DNA from: Candidatus Fluviicola riflensis
GTDB lineage: Bacteria; Bacteroidota; Bacteroidia; Flavobacteriales_D; Crocinitomicaceae
DNA length: 64,000 bases
NCBI GenBank assembly: GCA_002243285.1
Contig: CP022585.1
Span: 4,142,641-4,206,640 of the forward strand
Direction: 5' to 3'
In this document: piece by piece, positions 17,075 to 27,019 of the stretch
Layout: each line of letters opens with the position of its first letter
How positions within the stretch are numbered: the first letter of the stretch is position 1
The notes under the pieces: model-generated
Databases searched by the model: none
Seen by the model: the letters and a program-made list of their open reading frames with translations, nothing else
Told to the model about the DNA's origin: nothing
Position numbers and translations under genes: made by a program

Positions 17075-19306
17075 ATGAAATTTACACGGCATTTTTTTCT
17101 CCTGATAAGTTTGGTCCTGGCCGGAACTGTAACCGCACAGCAATCAATTAAGCAATCGGTTATTTTTCCGCAGCCCAATGAGTTGATGACCAACGGACAA
17201 TCTTACGAACTAAATGGCCGGATTCGCTACGTAGCAACGGAGGAAGAGAAAAAAGCATTGGCGGTGGTACAACCGCAATTTACGTTGCTGCATGGTTTGA
17301 CCTTTAAGGAAGTTTCAGCCGATTCAGCGCAGGATTTGTACTTTTATTACCAACCCCGATTGGAGAAAGAAAACTACCAGCTGGAAATCACCAAACAAGG
17401 AATTTCCATCAAATACGGTGATCCTGGCGGATTGATGTATGCTTTCCAATCGCTTGACCAATGGATGGAAGATCAATTTCAGGAAATCAAACTGGCAGGT
17501 GTACAGATCATTGATTCACCGCGTTTCGCTTACCGGGGTGTTCACCTGGATTGCAGCCGGCATTTTTTCACGATTCCGGAAATCAAAGCATTTTTGGACC
17601 AATTGGTCGTGCTCAAATTCAACACCTTTCATTGGCATTTGACCGATGATCAGGGCTGGCGACTGGAAATCAAACAGTATCCAAAACTCACCGAAATCGG
17701 TGCATGGCGCGATAGTACGGTGATCGGGCATTATAGCCGGAGTCCGCGTGAATATGAGCATAAACATTATGGTGGCTTTTACACGCAGGAAGAAGCGCGC
17801 GAAATCGTTCGTTATGCCGCCGAAAGAGGAATCACCGTAGTTCCGGAAATTGAACTTCCCGGACATGCGCGTGCTGCTTTGGCTGCTTACCCCGAAATGG
17901 GCTGTACCGGTGAGCAATTGCCCGTTGAAGGTCTGTGGGGTGTTTTTGACGATGTGTTCTGCACACAACCGGAAACCATTCAGTTTTTAAAGAATATTTT
18001 AGCCGAGGTCATTGCCGTTTTTCCATCCGAAACCATTCATATTGGTGGCGACGAATGTCCGAAAACACGTTGGGATGTGTGTCCGAAATGCCAGAAAGTG
18101 CGCCAGGAACAAGGTTTACACGACAGCCATGAATTGCAGAGTTATGTCATTCGCGAAATGGACGCTTTTTTGAATGCCAACGGGCGAAAACTGATGGGTT
18201 GGGACGAAATTCTCGAAGGAGGCCTGGCTGACAATGCGCAAGTGATGTCGTGGCGTGGTACTGAAGGCGGAATTGCTGCTGCGAAACTACACCATCCGGT
18301 GGTAATGACACCTGGCTCACATTGTTATTTTGATCATTACCAAAGTACAAACCCGAATGAACCGCTGGCGATAGGTGGCTACACACCGCTTGAAAAAGTG
18401 TATGCGTTTGAACCGGTTCCCGAAGGATTAACCACCGAGGAACAAAGTTATATTTTGGGCGCGCAAGCCAATATCTGGACAGAATACCTTCCTGATATGA
18501 AAAGCGTTCAATACACTATTTTCCCACGATTGGCGGCTATGTCGCAAGTGCTTTGGACAGTGAACAAACCCGATTACAATTCGTTTGTAAACCGCATGGC
18601 GATAGATTATCTGCCACGTTTGTATGAACAAAACATCAATTATTCCACCGCTTTTTTGGATCCCACAATCAACCTTTATCCTACTGAAACGGGACTTACC
18701 TATTCGTTGGAAAGCAATGTCGGTTCGATTTGGGTAAATGGGAAAACAGGGAATGACATCAAACTAAATCGAACACCTACAGTGGAATTTATCACCGTCA
18801 ATGTGGAATGTGATTACCGTGATGAAGTCACCCGAAACCTGAAATTTGATTTTGTCACGCACCCACTAATCGGAAAACCGGTGCATTTTATCACGCCACC
18901 CAATAAACGCTACAGTCATCATGACAGTTTGGGATTAACAGACGGCGTTGTTGGTACTTTTCCGTGGAAAGGAAGCCAGTGGCTCGGATTTTCCAACGAT
19001 ACGGTGCAATTCTCCATCGATTTGGGCGAAGTAACTACTTTTAGCCACTTCCAAACCGGATTTCTGGAAGATCAGGGTTCGTGGATCTATTACCCGAAAA
19101 CGCTGATGATAGAAACCAGTACTGATGGAAAAAAATTCAAGCATCAGAAACCTTATAGCGCCAACAAGTCAACCGTTATCTGGCGAAAAAAGTGCAAAGC
19201 GAAAGTGATTCGTGTCACCATTATTAACGAGTCGAAAATACCTCAGGGCAAACCCGGTGCGGGCAACACACCCTGGACGTTTATTGATGAAATCATGATA
19301 TACTAA
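17075..19306 (+). CDS. Beta-N-acetylhexosaminidase, glycoside hydrolase family 20
   Basis: 743 residues. Signal peptide to about residue 22 (VTAQ). A GH20b-type N-terminal domain (about 30-150) is followed by the catalytic barrel from FAYRGVHLDCSRHF through FHWHLTDDQGWRLEI. The catalytic pair D326-E327 lies in HIGGDECPKTRW; the Asp orients the substrate acetamido group and the Glu is the acid. After about residue 540 come a short beta domain and a discoidin-like carbohydrate-binding module (about 630-743). It removes terminal GlcNAc/GalNAc from chitin fragments or glycoproteins, in the periplasm or outside. It is followed 6 nt later by cutC. Confidence 0.94.
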   Translation: MKFTRHFFLLISLVLAGTVTAQQSIKQSVIFPQPNELMTNGQSYELNGRIRYVATEEEKKALAVVQPQFTLLHGLTFKEVSADSAQDLYFYYQPRLEKENYQLEITKQGISIKYGDPGGLMYAFQSLDQWMEDQFQEIKLAGVQIIDSPRFAYRGVHLDCSRHFFTIPEIKAFLDQLVVLKFNTFHWHLTDDQGWRLEIKQYPKLTEIGAWRDSTVIGHYSRSPREYEHKHYGGFYTQEEAREIVRYAAERGITVVPEIELPGHARAALAAYPEMGCTGEQLPVEGLWGVFDDVFCTQPETIQFLKNILAEVIAVFPSETIHIGGDECPKTRWDVCPKCQKVRQEQGLHDSHELQSYVIREMDAFLNANGRKLMGWDEILEGGLADNAQVMSWRGTEGGIAAAKLHHPVVMTPGSHCYFDHYQSTNPNEPLAIGGYTPLEKVYAFEPVPEGLTTEEQSYILGAQANIWTEYLPDMKSVQYTIFPRLAAMSQVLWTVNKPDYNSFVNRMAIDYLPRLYEQNINYSTAFLDPTINLYPTETGLTYSLESNVGSIWVNGKTGNDIKLNRTPTVEFITVNVECDYRDEVTRNLKFDFVTHPLIGKPVHFITPPNKRYSHHDSLGLTDGVVGTFPWKGSQWLGFSNDTVQFSIDLGEVTTFSHFQTGFLEDQGSWIYYPKTLMIETSTDGKKFKHQKPYSANKSTVIWRKKCKAKVIRVTIINESKIPQGKPGAGNTPWTFIDEIMIY

Positions 19307-19312
19307 GAAACC

Positions 19313-20011
19313 ATGGAACTGGAATTATGTGTGGCTTCGCTGGAAGCAGCCCGTTTGGCAAGTAGACTTCCCGTGCAGCGAATTGAAACCTGCGTGGCGC
19401 TGGAACAGGGCGGATTGACGCCTACTCCCGGAATGGTTTCCTGGATTCACAATACGTTTCACGAATTGGAACAACATGTGCTGATTCGACAGCGGGCCGG
19501 TGGTTTTCACTACTCGTATGACGAAGTTGTGGTGATGCGCAACGACATTCTTGAGTTTCAGCGCTTGGGCGTAAAAGGAGTCGTGATTGGTGCGCTAACC
19601 GCTGACAAAAACCTCGACAAAGATGCGTTGGGAGCATTGCAACGGGCGGCAGGAAATATGGATTTAACTTTTCACCGTGCGTTTGATGAAGTCAGCAACT
19701 GGAAGACCACCATGGACCAGCTTGTTAATATGGGTTTCAAGCGCATTCTCACCAGCGGCCAGGCCACGTCAGTCAACGAAGGTTTAGCCACGCTTGAAGA
19801 AATGGTTGGGTATGCCAACGGACGAATTGAAATCATGGCCGGTGGTGGTGTGCGAGCGAATAATATTCAAGCTGTAAGACAAACAGGTGTTGCTGCTATT
19901 CATTTTTCGGGAACAAGTTCTCAAGCCATTGATGCAGAAAGTCGTTTTTCAACGGTTATTAGTAAGGTCGATGAATCATTGATCCGGGAAATGCTGGATG
20001 TTGTATTATAA
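19313..20011 (+). CDS. cutC: CutC family protein
   Basis: 232 residues with the full CutC barrel: it begins ELCVASLEAARLASRLPVQRIE and contains the conserved core LTFHRAFDEVSNW, ILTSGQATSVNEGL and IMAGGGVRANNI. CutC was linked to copper homeostasis in Escherichia coli, but its biochemical role remains unsettled. It has no signal peptide and is cytosolic. The ATG at 19313 lies 6 nt after the hexosaminidase stop, so the two are probably co-transcribed; this pairing is common in Bacteroidota but its meaning is unclear. A hairpin terminator follows 2 nt after the stop. Confidence 0.92.
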   Translation: MELELCVASLEAARLASRLPVQRIETCVALEQGGLTPTPGMVSWIHNTFHELEQHVLIRQRAGGFHYSYDEVVVMRNDILEFQRLGVKGVVIGALTADKNLDKDALGALQRAAGNMDLTFHRAFDEVSNWKTTMDQLVNMGFKRILTSGQATSVNEGLATLEEMVGYANGRIEIMAGGGVRANNIQAVRQTGVAAIHFSGTSSQAIDAESRFSTVISKVDESLIREMLDVVL

Positions 20012-20013
20012 AC

Positions 20014-20045
20014 CAGTGGGGGCGCGATAAATCGCGCCCCCACTG
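20014..20045. terminator. Perfect GC-rich palindrome between convergent genes
   Basis: CAGTGGGGGCGCGAT (20014-20028) and ATCGCGCCCCCACTG (20031-20045) are a perfect 15-bp stem. It separates cutC from the convergent T9SS gene and can act in both directions, though T-runs are weak. It belongs to the same REP-like set as 13288, 14031 and 28534. Confidence 0.65.
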
Positions 20046-20067
20046 TAAAACACCAAGTGCTATAAAA

Positions 20068-22143
20068 TCATTCCTTGATAACTCTCAAAGTCTGCAAATC
20101 ATTCCCCACCTGCAATTGCACAAAATATAATCCCGGTTGCTCTTTTTTCAGGTCAACAGTCAATTCATTTCCAGCAACCTCATCGATAATCGTAACCATT
20201 CTTCCCATGGCGTCTGTAACCGAAATACGGGAAACATCAACACCATTCAGTAACAATGTAAACTTGTCTGCTGTAGGATTCGGGAATAAACGAACATTGG
20301 CAGCCGGATTTTCACCCAAACCGATCTGGTTATAATTCTGGCAATCACTGGTATCCGTACAACCGTTTACCGTTACTTCAACAGCATAAATACCGTTTAC
20401 AGTCGGTGTGTAATTCTGGCTGGTTGCCAGTGAAATCGGAATATTGTTGTTATCGCAATCCAGCCATTGATAGTTTGCACCAGATTCGGCAACTTGTATT
20501 ACACCCAGGTTCACTGTTAAAGCTACGTCAATCGGATTAGCTACCGTCAGATTAAGCGTTACTGTACTATCACAACCATCAACAGATGCTAATGTTGTCA
20601 TAAACGTTCCGCTGGTTGAATACGTAGAATCACCCACAGTCACACTTTCACCGGCACAAATACTCAGTGTTTGCGAAGAAGAAAGTGCAGGCAATGCTGT
20701 TAGATTCGTGGTAACTGTACTATCGCACCCACTCACTACTGATGAAAGGGTCGTTATATGTGTTCCGCTGGTTGAATACACAGAATCTCCAACCGTAACC
20801 GATTCACCCGCACAAATAGTCAATGTTTGAGTTGAAGCAAGCGCCGGCATTACTGTTAAATTCGTCGTAATTGTACTATCGCAGCCTACAGCATTTGTCA
20901 GGGTATCCAAATAAACTCCCGAAGTGTTGTAGTTATTCAGGCCTACTGTCACCGATTCGCCATTGCACACACTAAGTGTCTGCGAAAACGAAGATGGAGC
21001 GGAAGACGGGATCGTTACCCCCACGTCCACCATACATCCGCCCTGGTCTGTAATGGTAACGGTCTGAGGGCCCGCCGGCAAATCGTTCACCGTACTTGTG
21101 GTATCTCCGGTTGTCCATGCATATGTATATGGGCCCACGCCTCCCGAAGGCACAATCGTTACAGATCCGTTATCCGAACCGCTGCATGTAGGAACAATTG
21201 CAGTCATAACGCCATATAAAATAGCTTCTGTGAAACCAACAGTTGGGGTAATATTCCCCGTTCCTGTGATCGGAGTACCTGCGTCAATACGTATTCTTCC
21301 GTCGGAACCGTTTCCTCCTATTCCAAAGTAAGGACTTCCGGGTATTTGAGAAGCGCCTCCTGTTCCACCAATAGCTGAAACTATACCGTCATTAACCATT
21401 GAAAGTGTTGCAATCCAGATACTTCCTCCGGAACCACCGCCACCTCCACCGCAGTTTCCTGTGCCGTCGCTTCCACCATTACCACCATTGCAAAGGATAG
21501 AACCCGCTGCATCAATTATAACAGAACCAGCATTGATGATAATCAAACCTCCTCCTGCGCCACCGCCACCGGCACCACAATCGTAACCGCCTGAACCGCC
21601 GCCGCCGCCTGAACCAGACAACATGCCTGAAAGATCAGCAGTGCCATAAGCCGGCCCGGCAAAACCACCGGAAGGATTACCGGAAGCGCCACCTGCTATA
21701 ACATAACCTGCACCACCGCCGCCACTCCATGAACCACCAGCATTACCAACACCGCCTGTATTAGCGCCGTCTGTACCAGCCAAAGGACCTGCTGGCGACG
21801 AAAAAGAACCATTTCCGCCATTACCACCTCCGGCAACACCAATTCCTCCGATGCCACCATTCGTATAGGTAACACCATCTGCACCATTTCCGCCACTCGC
21901 GGTTAAGATTCCGTTAATCGTAGCGGCACCTGTACAATAAACGATCAATGGAGCCGATCCTGTAACGGTAACAGTAACTCCTGGATCAATCGTAAAGGAA
22001 CTGAAGTTGTAGGTTCCCCCTGCCAATGTAGTGTTTGAGGAAGCTATATAGCCTCCGTCGGTACCGTCACCGGAAGAGAAACAAGGTTGTGCAAACAAGG
22101 TGCCCGACGTGAGCCCTAATGCGAGGATGATTAGTTTTTTCAT
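20068..22143 (-). CDS. Glycine-rich secreted protein with T9SS sorting domain
   Basis: 691 residues. Signal peptide MKKLIILALGLTSGTLFAQ. Residues about 40-75 contain a right-handed-helix-like start (TINGILTASGG), then a very Gly-rich part to about 290 (GGNGGNG, SGGGGGSGG). A PKD/SprB-like segment (GSDNGSVTIVPSGGVGPYTYAW) follows, then three tandem repeats of about 60 residues with consensus SQTLxICAGESVTVGDSxYSTSG...GCDST. The C-terminal 75 residues are a T9SS type A sorting domain (RLFPNPTADKFTL...LRVIKE). The protein should be exported by Sec, then T9SS, and attached to the surface or released. Adhesin-like role is inferred from composition. A -7 box lies 20 nt upstream of the ATG. Confidence 0.85.
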   Translation of the reverse strand: MKKLIILALGLTSGTLFAQPCFSSGDGTDGGYIASSNTTLAGGTYNFSSFTIDPGVTVTVTGSAPLIVYCTGAATINGILTASGGNGADGVTYTNGGIGGIGVAGGGNGGNGSFSSPAGPLAGTDGANTGGVGNAGGSWSGGGGAGYVIAGGASGNPSGGFAGPAYGTADLSGMLSGSGGGGGSGGYDCGAGGGGAGGGLIIINAGSVIIDAAGSILCNGGNGGSDGTGNCGGGGGGSGGSIWIATLSMVNDGIVSAIGGTGGASQIPGSPYFGIGGNGSDGRIRIDAGTPITGTGNITPTVGFTEAILYGVMTAIVPTCSGSDNGSVTIVPSGGVGPYTYAWTTGDTTSTVNDLPAGPQTVTITDQGGCMVDVGVTIPSSAPSSFSQTLSVCNGESVTVGLNNYNTSGVYLDTLTNAVGCDSTITTNLTVMPALASTQTLTICAGESVTVGDSVYSTSGTHITTLSSVVSGCDSTVTTNLTALPALSSSQTLSICAGESVTVGDSTYSTSGTFMTTLASVDGCDSTVTLNLTVANPIDVALTVNLGVIQVAESGANYQWLDCDNNNIPISLATSQNYTPTVNGIYAVEVTVNGCTDTSDCQNYNQIGLGENPAANVRLFPNPTADKFTLLLNGVDVSRISVTDAMGRMVTIIDEVAGNELTVDLKKEQPGLYFVQLQVGNDLQTLRVIKE

Positions 22144-22163
22144 GTAGTAAATTAAAATCGATT

Positions 22164-22171
22164 CAAAGCTA
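22164..22171 (-). promoter_or_regulatory. -7 promoter box of the glycine-rich T9SS gene
   Basis: On the minus strand the sequence reads TAGCTTTG, matching TAnnTTTG, 20 nt before the ATG at 22143. No convincing -33 TTTG is seen. Confidence 0.5.
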
Positions 22172-22260
22172 GTGATTTATAAGCAAAAACTATCTGGGTT
22201 CAATCAGAACTAATCATTTCGGTAAAAAGGCGTTGGTTAATTAACAGGTTATTCGAAAAC

Positions 22261-22292
22261 AAAAAAAGCCCGTCAACCTAAGTTAACGAGCC
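22261..22292 (-). terminator. Intrinsic terminator of the metalloprotease gene
   Basis: On the minus strand GGCTCGTTAAC pairs through 11 positions (three wobbles) with GTTGACGGGCT across the loop TTAG, and is followed by TTTTTTT. It lies 20 nt after the metalloprotease stop. Confidence 0.85.
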
Positions 22293-22311
22293 TTCCTTTT
22301 ATGAATTACAA

Positions 22312-25300
22312 TTAGTTCTTCGTAATCTTCAGTGTCTGAATACGTCCCCCAACCTGAACGTTCAGGAAGTAAACGCCTTTGCTTTCGCGTGACAAGTCGA
22401 TTGTCATTGTATCGGTTGTGAGCTGTGATTGCATGCGCACCAAACGGCCCGTTACATCCGTCACAGTCAATTCTTCAACAGGCACCAGGATTCCAAACGA
22501 AACGGTAATGATTCCAGTAGTTGGATTCGGATACAACTGTATGGCCAAATCATCAAATTCATTGATGCCAACCACGTTGTAAGCAACACAGCTACTTGTT
22601 CCCGAACAGCCATTTGCTGCAGTTACCTGAACCGCATAACTTCCGTTAACAGTTGGGATGAATGTTTGTGATGTCGCACCCGGAACGGCCGCATTTCCAT
22701 TATTACAATCAATCCATTGGTACGTTCCGCCATTCTGACTGGAAGAAAGAATACCGTTTGTCAATGTTGTAGCCGTGTTTACGGAGTTTTGAGTAATCAC
22801 AACACTTTGACAGGTTCCGGCTGTAACGCAACCACCTTCACCACGCACGAAATACGTTCCCGGAGTGGATACATTCAACGTTGTTCCCGATCCTACGGAT
22901 GTTCCGCCACATGAACCACTGTACCATTCCCAGTCGGTTGCATCATTGAGATTTCCGGAAGCGATTGTCAATGTGGTATTTCCACCTGTACAGAATGAGG
23001 TTGTCCCGCTAATAGTCGGATTATCAGGATTGTCGCAAGGAATGGAAGGTGTGTAACAAATTTCCAATCCCCACGAAGCCAAAGCACCACCGTCCTGATT
23101 TTCCGCATCGGAAACGGTCAGTGTCCAGATTCCTGACATGTTTTCACCATCAAAATCGGAAAGTGAGCCAGTAGGCTGGTAAGCATTTCCGTCAGTTGGC
23201 GGACAAGGCAAAGTTGCAGAAGCCGCTTCGTCGTCGAACTCAACATCAAAGTTGTTGTTGTCTGTACAAACACCTCCGAATAAGGTCACGACAGTTCCCT
23301 GCGGAGATGTAAGTGTAAAGCTCAAATCTGACATGTAGGTGTGGGTTCCTGTAAGATTCACCACATTCAAATCGTTGATTGTTGCGTTGGTCGGAATACT
23401 CAGCGTTGAAGTAACAGTTGGTGTTCCTGACGCAGAAATACTCACAGGAATGTTGGTGCTATTAAACGTTCCGCAGGAAGATGTCGTGAATGAAAATGCA
23501 GTTGTATTTCCGGCACTTGAGCACGAATTGTACGAATTGACTCTCCAGTAATACGTCGTTGATGCTGCCAATAGCGTTGCTGTATAGTTCGGCGAAGTAA
23601 GTCCGGTTGCCGATTCAACAACGGAAACAAAAGCTGCGTCGGTTGCAATCTGAATGTCGTATAACATTCCAGCGTTCGGGTTCGACCACGTCAATGTGAG
23701 AGGCAATCCAGCTGACGGTTCCGCATCAGCAGGAGTCAACAATGTAGAAACGACCGATGTGTTCGTTGAAACCGAAATAGTAGCAGGTGCCGTGTGAATT
23801 CCTGAAGTGGAATTTCCCTGAACAGTGAACGGATAAGTTCCCGGTGAAACTCCGGCTGTACCACTGATCGTCAACGTACTTGAGTTACCCGGAGTTACCG
23901 GATTCGGAGAGAACAAAGCTACCAAACCGCCCGGAAGTCCCGTTGCGGAAAGTGTTACCGGATCTGTGTACGAACCAATTTGACCAACCTGAACGGTAAA
24001 CACACCATCTGATCCCTGGCAAGCACTCACCGAGCTGGTTGTAAGACTAACGGTATAATCGTTTGTTGCTGCCGTGATCGTGAAAACGTTGTTAGAAATA
24101 TCGAAGAATGTTCCGTTTTCGCAAATTACCATGATAATCGCATTGGTTGTAGAGCTGTTCGGAACAGTTACATCTTGACTTCCGTCATTCGGAACATCAT
24201 TGGCGATGTTGGTGAACGTAGCGCCGCCATCGAGTGAAATCATAATATCCACATTGGCGCATGAAACCGGCGCAGCCGTTGTATTGGCAACACTCCAGGT
24301 AACGGTTTGCGTTGAATTCCCAGGCCAGGTAATTCCTGCAGCCGTTGGATAATTTACGACAAACGGCCCGGCAGAAGTGGTTGTAGTAACGGTAATATCT
24401 TCGTGATCGTTACAACTTCCGTTTACTTCATTGTCACGCACCACCACCCGGAAATTCATCGTGCGGTTTACGGAAGGAAGAACTTCCCAGGTAAACGGCC
24501 CGCCTGCCAAAATGGATGGAATTGATGGAAAATAACGCGTTGGGTTGGTCGTCGGTGAAAAAGAACGGAAGTTTGGTCCGCCGGTAGCCGTCGCAACTGG
24601 TGGCTGCGTGCTGTTTTCGCTGTTCATCTGCTCCCAGCAATAGGTCAATACATCACCATCCGGATCGGAAGCAATTGCAGTCAATGCGAAAGGTGTGTTC
24701 GCAGGAACTGTTACATTTCCAACTGTTGCGGAAATCGTAGGCGTTGTTTGCGAAGGAATTGCTGTAATAACAGGACAGGTATGTGATCCACCGGTAATGA
24801 AGGTTCCGATTTCCTGCAATGAAATTCCATGGAAATGATCGTCTGAGTTACTCTGAACATCCATTGGCGAACAAATTCCGGCGTAAGCCATGATCGTTGA
24901 ACCACTTCCCGGCTCCATCGCTGTTGTCGTATTTGCATTTCCGCTGCAAGAACCTGCATTTCCACGGAAAGTGTGGTTCCCACTGAATTCATGTCCCATT
25001 TCGTGGGCTACATAATCGATGTCGAACGGATCACCGACAGGAGCGCCACTTCCGGTAACACCGCGGGCTTTCTGACTGCTGCTGCATACAACTCCCAATC
25101 CGGCCAAACCACCACTATTGGTCCCAAAAACGTGGCCAATATCATAATTGGCAGAACCGATTACGGTGGTCACATTCGTTTGATTTTGCGTGATCATGCT
25201 TCCGGGATTTCCGTTTGTATAAGGATCGGAACCGGAATTGGTGTAAATCAACAGGTTATTATTGGCAACAATGGTCATTGTAATGGCCATATCACGCATG

Positions 25301-26043
25301 TAGACACCGTTCACACGATTCATCGTCGTTACCTGGGCGGCTTGCGCCAGTATAACCGTTCCGCCATGAAAAGCAGTGTATTCACCGGTTGCGGCAAGCG
25401 CCAAACGGTACGTACGCTTTTGGCATGTACCAAAGCTTTTCGCTACGAAAACAGGTGTCCCGTGCTCAAAAAAAGTTTCAACAGCAGGAGCTTCTACATC
25501 ACACTGAAATGTTTTTGTTGATACAAAATCAGCTTTGGAATAAATAATATAATGCTCGATATCGCCGCCGCCAAACGAATATGGATCTATAAAAGTGGTC
25601 GATTGATTCGGATAAAGGATCATGGCATGGAAACCCTGTGGAGTGAGGTCCAGTTTCACCATTTCACCGCTTCCGTCAGCCGGCACACCATCGAAGGCAC
25701 GGATTTCAGGAAATGCAGCAGCCAAATCTTCATGCATGGTGGTGTTTTCGTGTACCTGGTAGGTCCCGAATGTTCCGTCAGCTTTCGGCAATTCGATAAA
25801 CACCGGCAAATAAGAAGGATCATCAATGCGTTTGGCCGTGTTCAATTTAGCGCGGATTGCTTCCACATCCAATTTAAACGTTAAGTACTTGGTTGGGAGA
25901 ATGTAACGTGTTCCAACGGTTGGAATGGCTGATTCCTGGATCTTTCGCCAAGGGCCCTTCTCATGCTTTTCCTGGGCATAGAGCCGCAGGCTGCAGGACG
26001 CGACAAGGAGAATCGCACCCAGCAGGTGTAGAGAGTTTTTCAT
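22312..26043 (-). CDS. Secreted M12B-like zinc metalloprotease with P-domain and T9SS sorting domain
   Basis: 1243 residues. A signal peptide ends near residue 24 (LYAQ). A propeptide-like region runs to about 205. The catalytic domain (about 207-430) holds HEMGHEFSGNH: zinc ligands H347, H351 and H357, catalytic E348, with a downstream Met-turn STIMAYAGIC, the reprolysin/metzincin signature. Then come Ig/fibronectin-like beta modules, including TTYYWRVNSYNSC, and a proprotein-convertase P-domain (about 875-1010: YMSDLSFTLTSPQGT ... GIWTLTVSDAENQDGG). The C-terminus (about 1165-1243) is a T9SS type A sorting domain (LYPNPTTGIITVSF...LKITKN). It digests protein outside the cell. Strong terminator downstream. 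Domain order is typical of marine and freshwater Flavobacteriales. Confidence 0.92.
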   Translation of the reverse strand: MKNSLHLLGAILLVASCSLRLYAQEKHEKGPWRKIQESAIPTVGTRYILPTKYLTFKLDVEAIRAKLNTAKRIDDPSYLPVFIELPKADGTFGTYQVHENTTMHEDLAAAFPEIRAFDGVPADGSGEMVKLDLTPQGFHAMILYPNQSTTFIDPYSFGGGDIEHYIIYSKADFVSTKTFQCDVEAPAVETFFEHGTPVFVAKSFGTCQKRTYRLALAATGEYTAFHGGTVILAQAAQVTTMNRVNGVYMRDMAITMTIVANNNLLIYTNSGSDPYTNGNPGSMITQNQTNVTTVIGSANYDIGHVFGTNSGGLAGLGVVCSSSQKARGVTGSGAPVGDPFDIDYVAHEMGHEFSGNHTFRGNAGSCSGNANTTTAMEPGSGSTIMAYAGICSPMDVQSNSDDHFHGISLQEIGTFITGGSHTCPVITAIPSQTTPTISATVGNVTVPANTPFALTAIASDPDGDVLTYCWEQMNSENSTQPPVATATGGPNFRSFSPTTNPTRYFPSIPSILAGGPFTWEVLPSVNRTMNFRVVVRDNEVNGSCNDHEDITVTTTTSAGPFVVNYPTAAGITWPGNSTQTVTWSVANTTAAPVSCANVDIMISLDGGATFTNIANDVPNDGSQDVTVPNSSTTNAIIMVICENGTFFDISNNVFTITAATNDYTVSLTTSSVSACQGSDGVFTVQVGQIGSYTDPVTLSATGLPGGLVALFSPNPVTPGNSSTLTISGTAGVSPGTYPFTVQGNSTSGIHTAPATISVSTNTSVVSTLLTPADAEPSAGLPLTLTWSNPNAGMLYDIQIATDAAFVSVVESATGLTSPNYTATLLAASTTYYWRVNSYNSCSSAGNTTAFSFTTSSCGTFNSTNIPVSISASGTPTVTSTLSIPTNATINDLNVVNLTGTHTYMSDLSFTLTSPQGTVVTLFGGVCTDNNNFDVEFDDEAASATLPCPPTDGNAYQPTGSLSDFDGENMSGIWTLTVSDAENQDGGALASWGLEICYTPSIPCDNPDNPTISGTTSFCTGGNTTLTIASGNLNDATDWEWYSGSCGGTSVGSGTTLNVSTPGTYFVRGEGGCVTAGTCQSVVITQNSVNTATTLTNGILSSSQNGGTYQWIDCNNGNAAVPGATSQTFIPTVNGSYAVQVTAANGCSGTSSCVAYNVVGINEFDDLAIQLYPNPTTGIITVSFGILVPVEELTVTDVTGRLVRMQSQLTTDTMTIDLSRESKGVYFLNVQVGGRIQTLKITKN

Positions 26044-26132
26044 TTTCGTATAGTTTTAGGTGATCAATTTACTGTTTTTTTCGTTCCATTGCAAAATCTG
26101 ACAACACTTTCACCTGTCTTCTCCGTTGACAA

Positions 26133-26163
26133 TTTGTTTATCTCACAGGGAATTCTAGATTTG
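26133..26163 (+). promoter_or_regulatory. Complete Bacteroidota promoter of the hydroxylase gene
   Basis: TTTG (26133-26136), exactly 19 nt, then TAGATTTG (26156-26163). This is the cleanest match to the TTTG/TAnnTTTG consensus in the window. The ATG is at 26193. Confidence 0.75.
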
Positions 26164-26192
26164 TAGTATAAAGATCATTCATACCAACTGCT

Positions 26193-26885
26193 ATGACATT
26201 TGTTACCCAACTTCGCTTTCCGTTTACGTTCGATCCGCAGTTGCTCAAAACCGATCTTGAAGCGGTATTAAAATACGAATGGCCGGAACATTATAACAAA
26301 GGTGCTTATTCCGGAAACTGGTCGTCGATTGCGTTGCTTGCTCCCGGTGGTGATTCCAGAAATATCAACGCGATGCCTAGTGAACAATCGCCACTTTTGG
26401 AAACAGAATTGCTAAGCGATTGCCCGACTTTCAAACGTATTTTGGACCAATTTCCGTTTGAAAAGACCAGTGCGCGGTTATTGTGTTTGGAAGTCGGCGC
26501 TGAAATCAAGCCTCATCGCGACAATTGTTTGGGTTACGAAGATGGTGTTTTCAGAATACACATTCCTGTTGTGACCAATCCGGAAGTAGAATTCATCCTT
26601 GCCGGCGAGCGCATTGTGATGGAGGAAGGAACGTGCTGGTACATCAATGCGAACGAAGAACATTCGGTTGCGAATCGCGGAACGGAAAACCGGGTTCATT
26701 TTGTTATTGACGGCATTCGCAACGCCTGGACGGATGAATTGTTTTTTGCCCAGGCACCTGAAAGTTCGTTTGAACGGCCACCAACCCCAATTTCAGCGGA
26801 ACAAAAGGAACAAATGATCGCTGAGCTGGAACGATTGGGAACTCCGGCAGCGATGGAATTGATAAGGCAGTTGAAGGGAAGATAA
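26193..26885 (+). CDS. Aspartyl/asparaginyl beta-hydroxylase family dioxygenase
   Basis: 230 residues. The AspH-type double-stranded beta-helix has its Fe(II) and 2-oxoglutarate ligands in view: H108 and D110 in EIKPHRDN, H157 in NEEHSVANRG, and R167 in NRVHFVIDG. These enzymes hydroxylate a side chain, or a small amide-bearing substrate, using O2 and 2-oxoglutarate. The protein has no signal peptide and is cytosolic. It is monocistronic with its own full consensus promoter at 26133-26163. A hairpin at 26946-26987 lies beyond the stop. The true substrate in bacteria is mostly unknown. Confidence 0.88.
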   Translation: MTFVTQLRFPFTFDPQLLKTDLEAVLKYEWPEHYNKGAYSGNWSSIALLAPGGDSRNINAMPSEQSPLLETELLSDCPTFKRILDQFPFEKTSARLLCLEVGAEIKPHRDNCLGYEDGVFRIHIPVVTNPEVEFILAGERIVMEEGTCWYINANEEHSVANRGTENRVHFVIDGIRNAWTDELFFAQAPESSFERPPTPISAEQKEQMIAELERLGTPAAMELIRQLKGR

Positions 26886-26945
26886 ATGATCTTTGATTAA
26901 AAAAATTAACTTATTGATAATCAAGTTGTTAATCTGTGGGCGTTC

Positions 26946-26987
26946 GTAATATTGCGAATTTGCAAAATGACCATTTTGCAATATTAC
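26946..26987. terminator. Hairpin between convergent hydroxylase and helicase genes
   Basis: TTGCAAAATG (26960-26969) and CATTTTGCAA (26972-26981) form a perfect 10-bp stem with a 2-nt gap. Outer GTAATA/TATTAC (26946-26951, 26982-26987) can extend it across a bulge. No long T-run follows, so termination is a guess. Confidence 0.45.
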
Positions 26988-27019
26988 TATAGTTTTGATA
27001 TTCAGATAGTTATACTGAC

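Noticed and set aside
20540..20980. Regular repeats that could be taken for a CRISPR-like array
   Set aside because: The repeats are about 180 nt, in frame and inside a coding gene; they are protein repeats.
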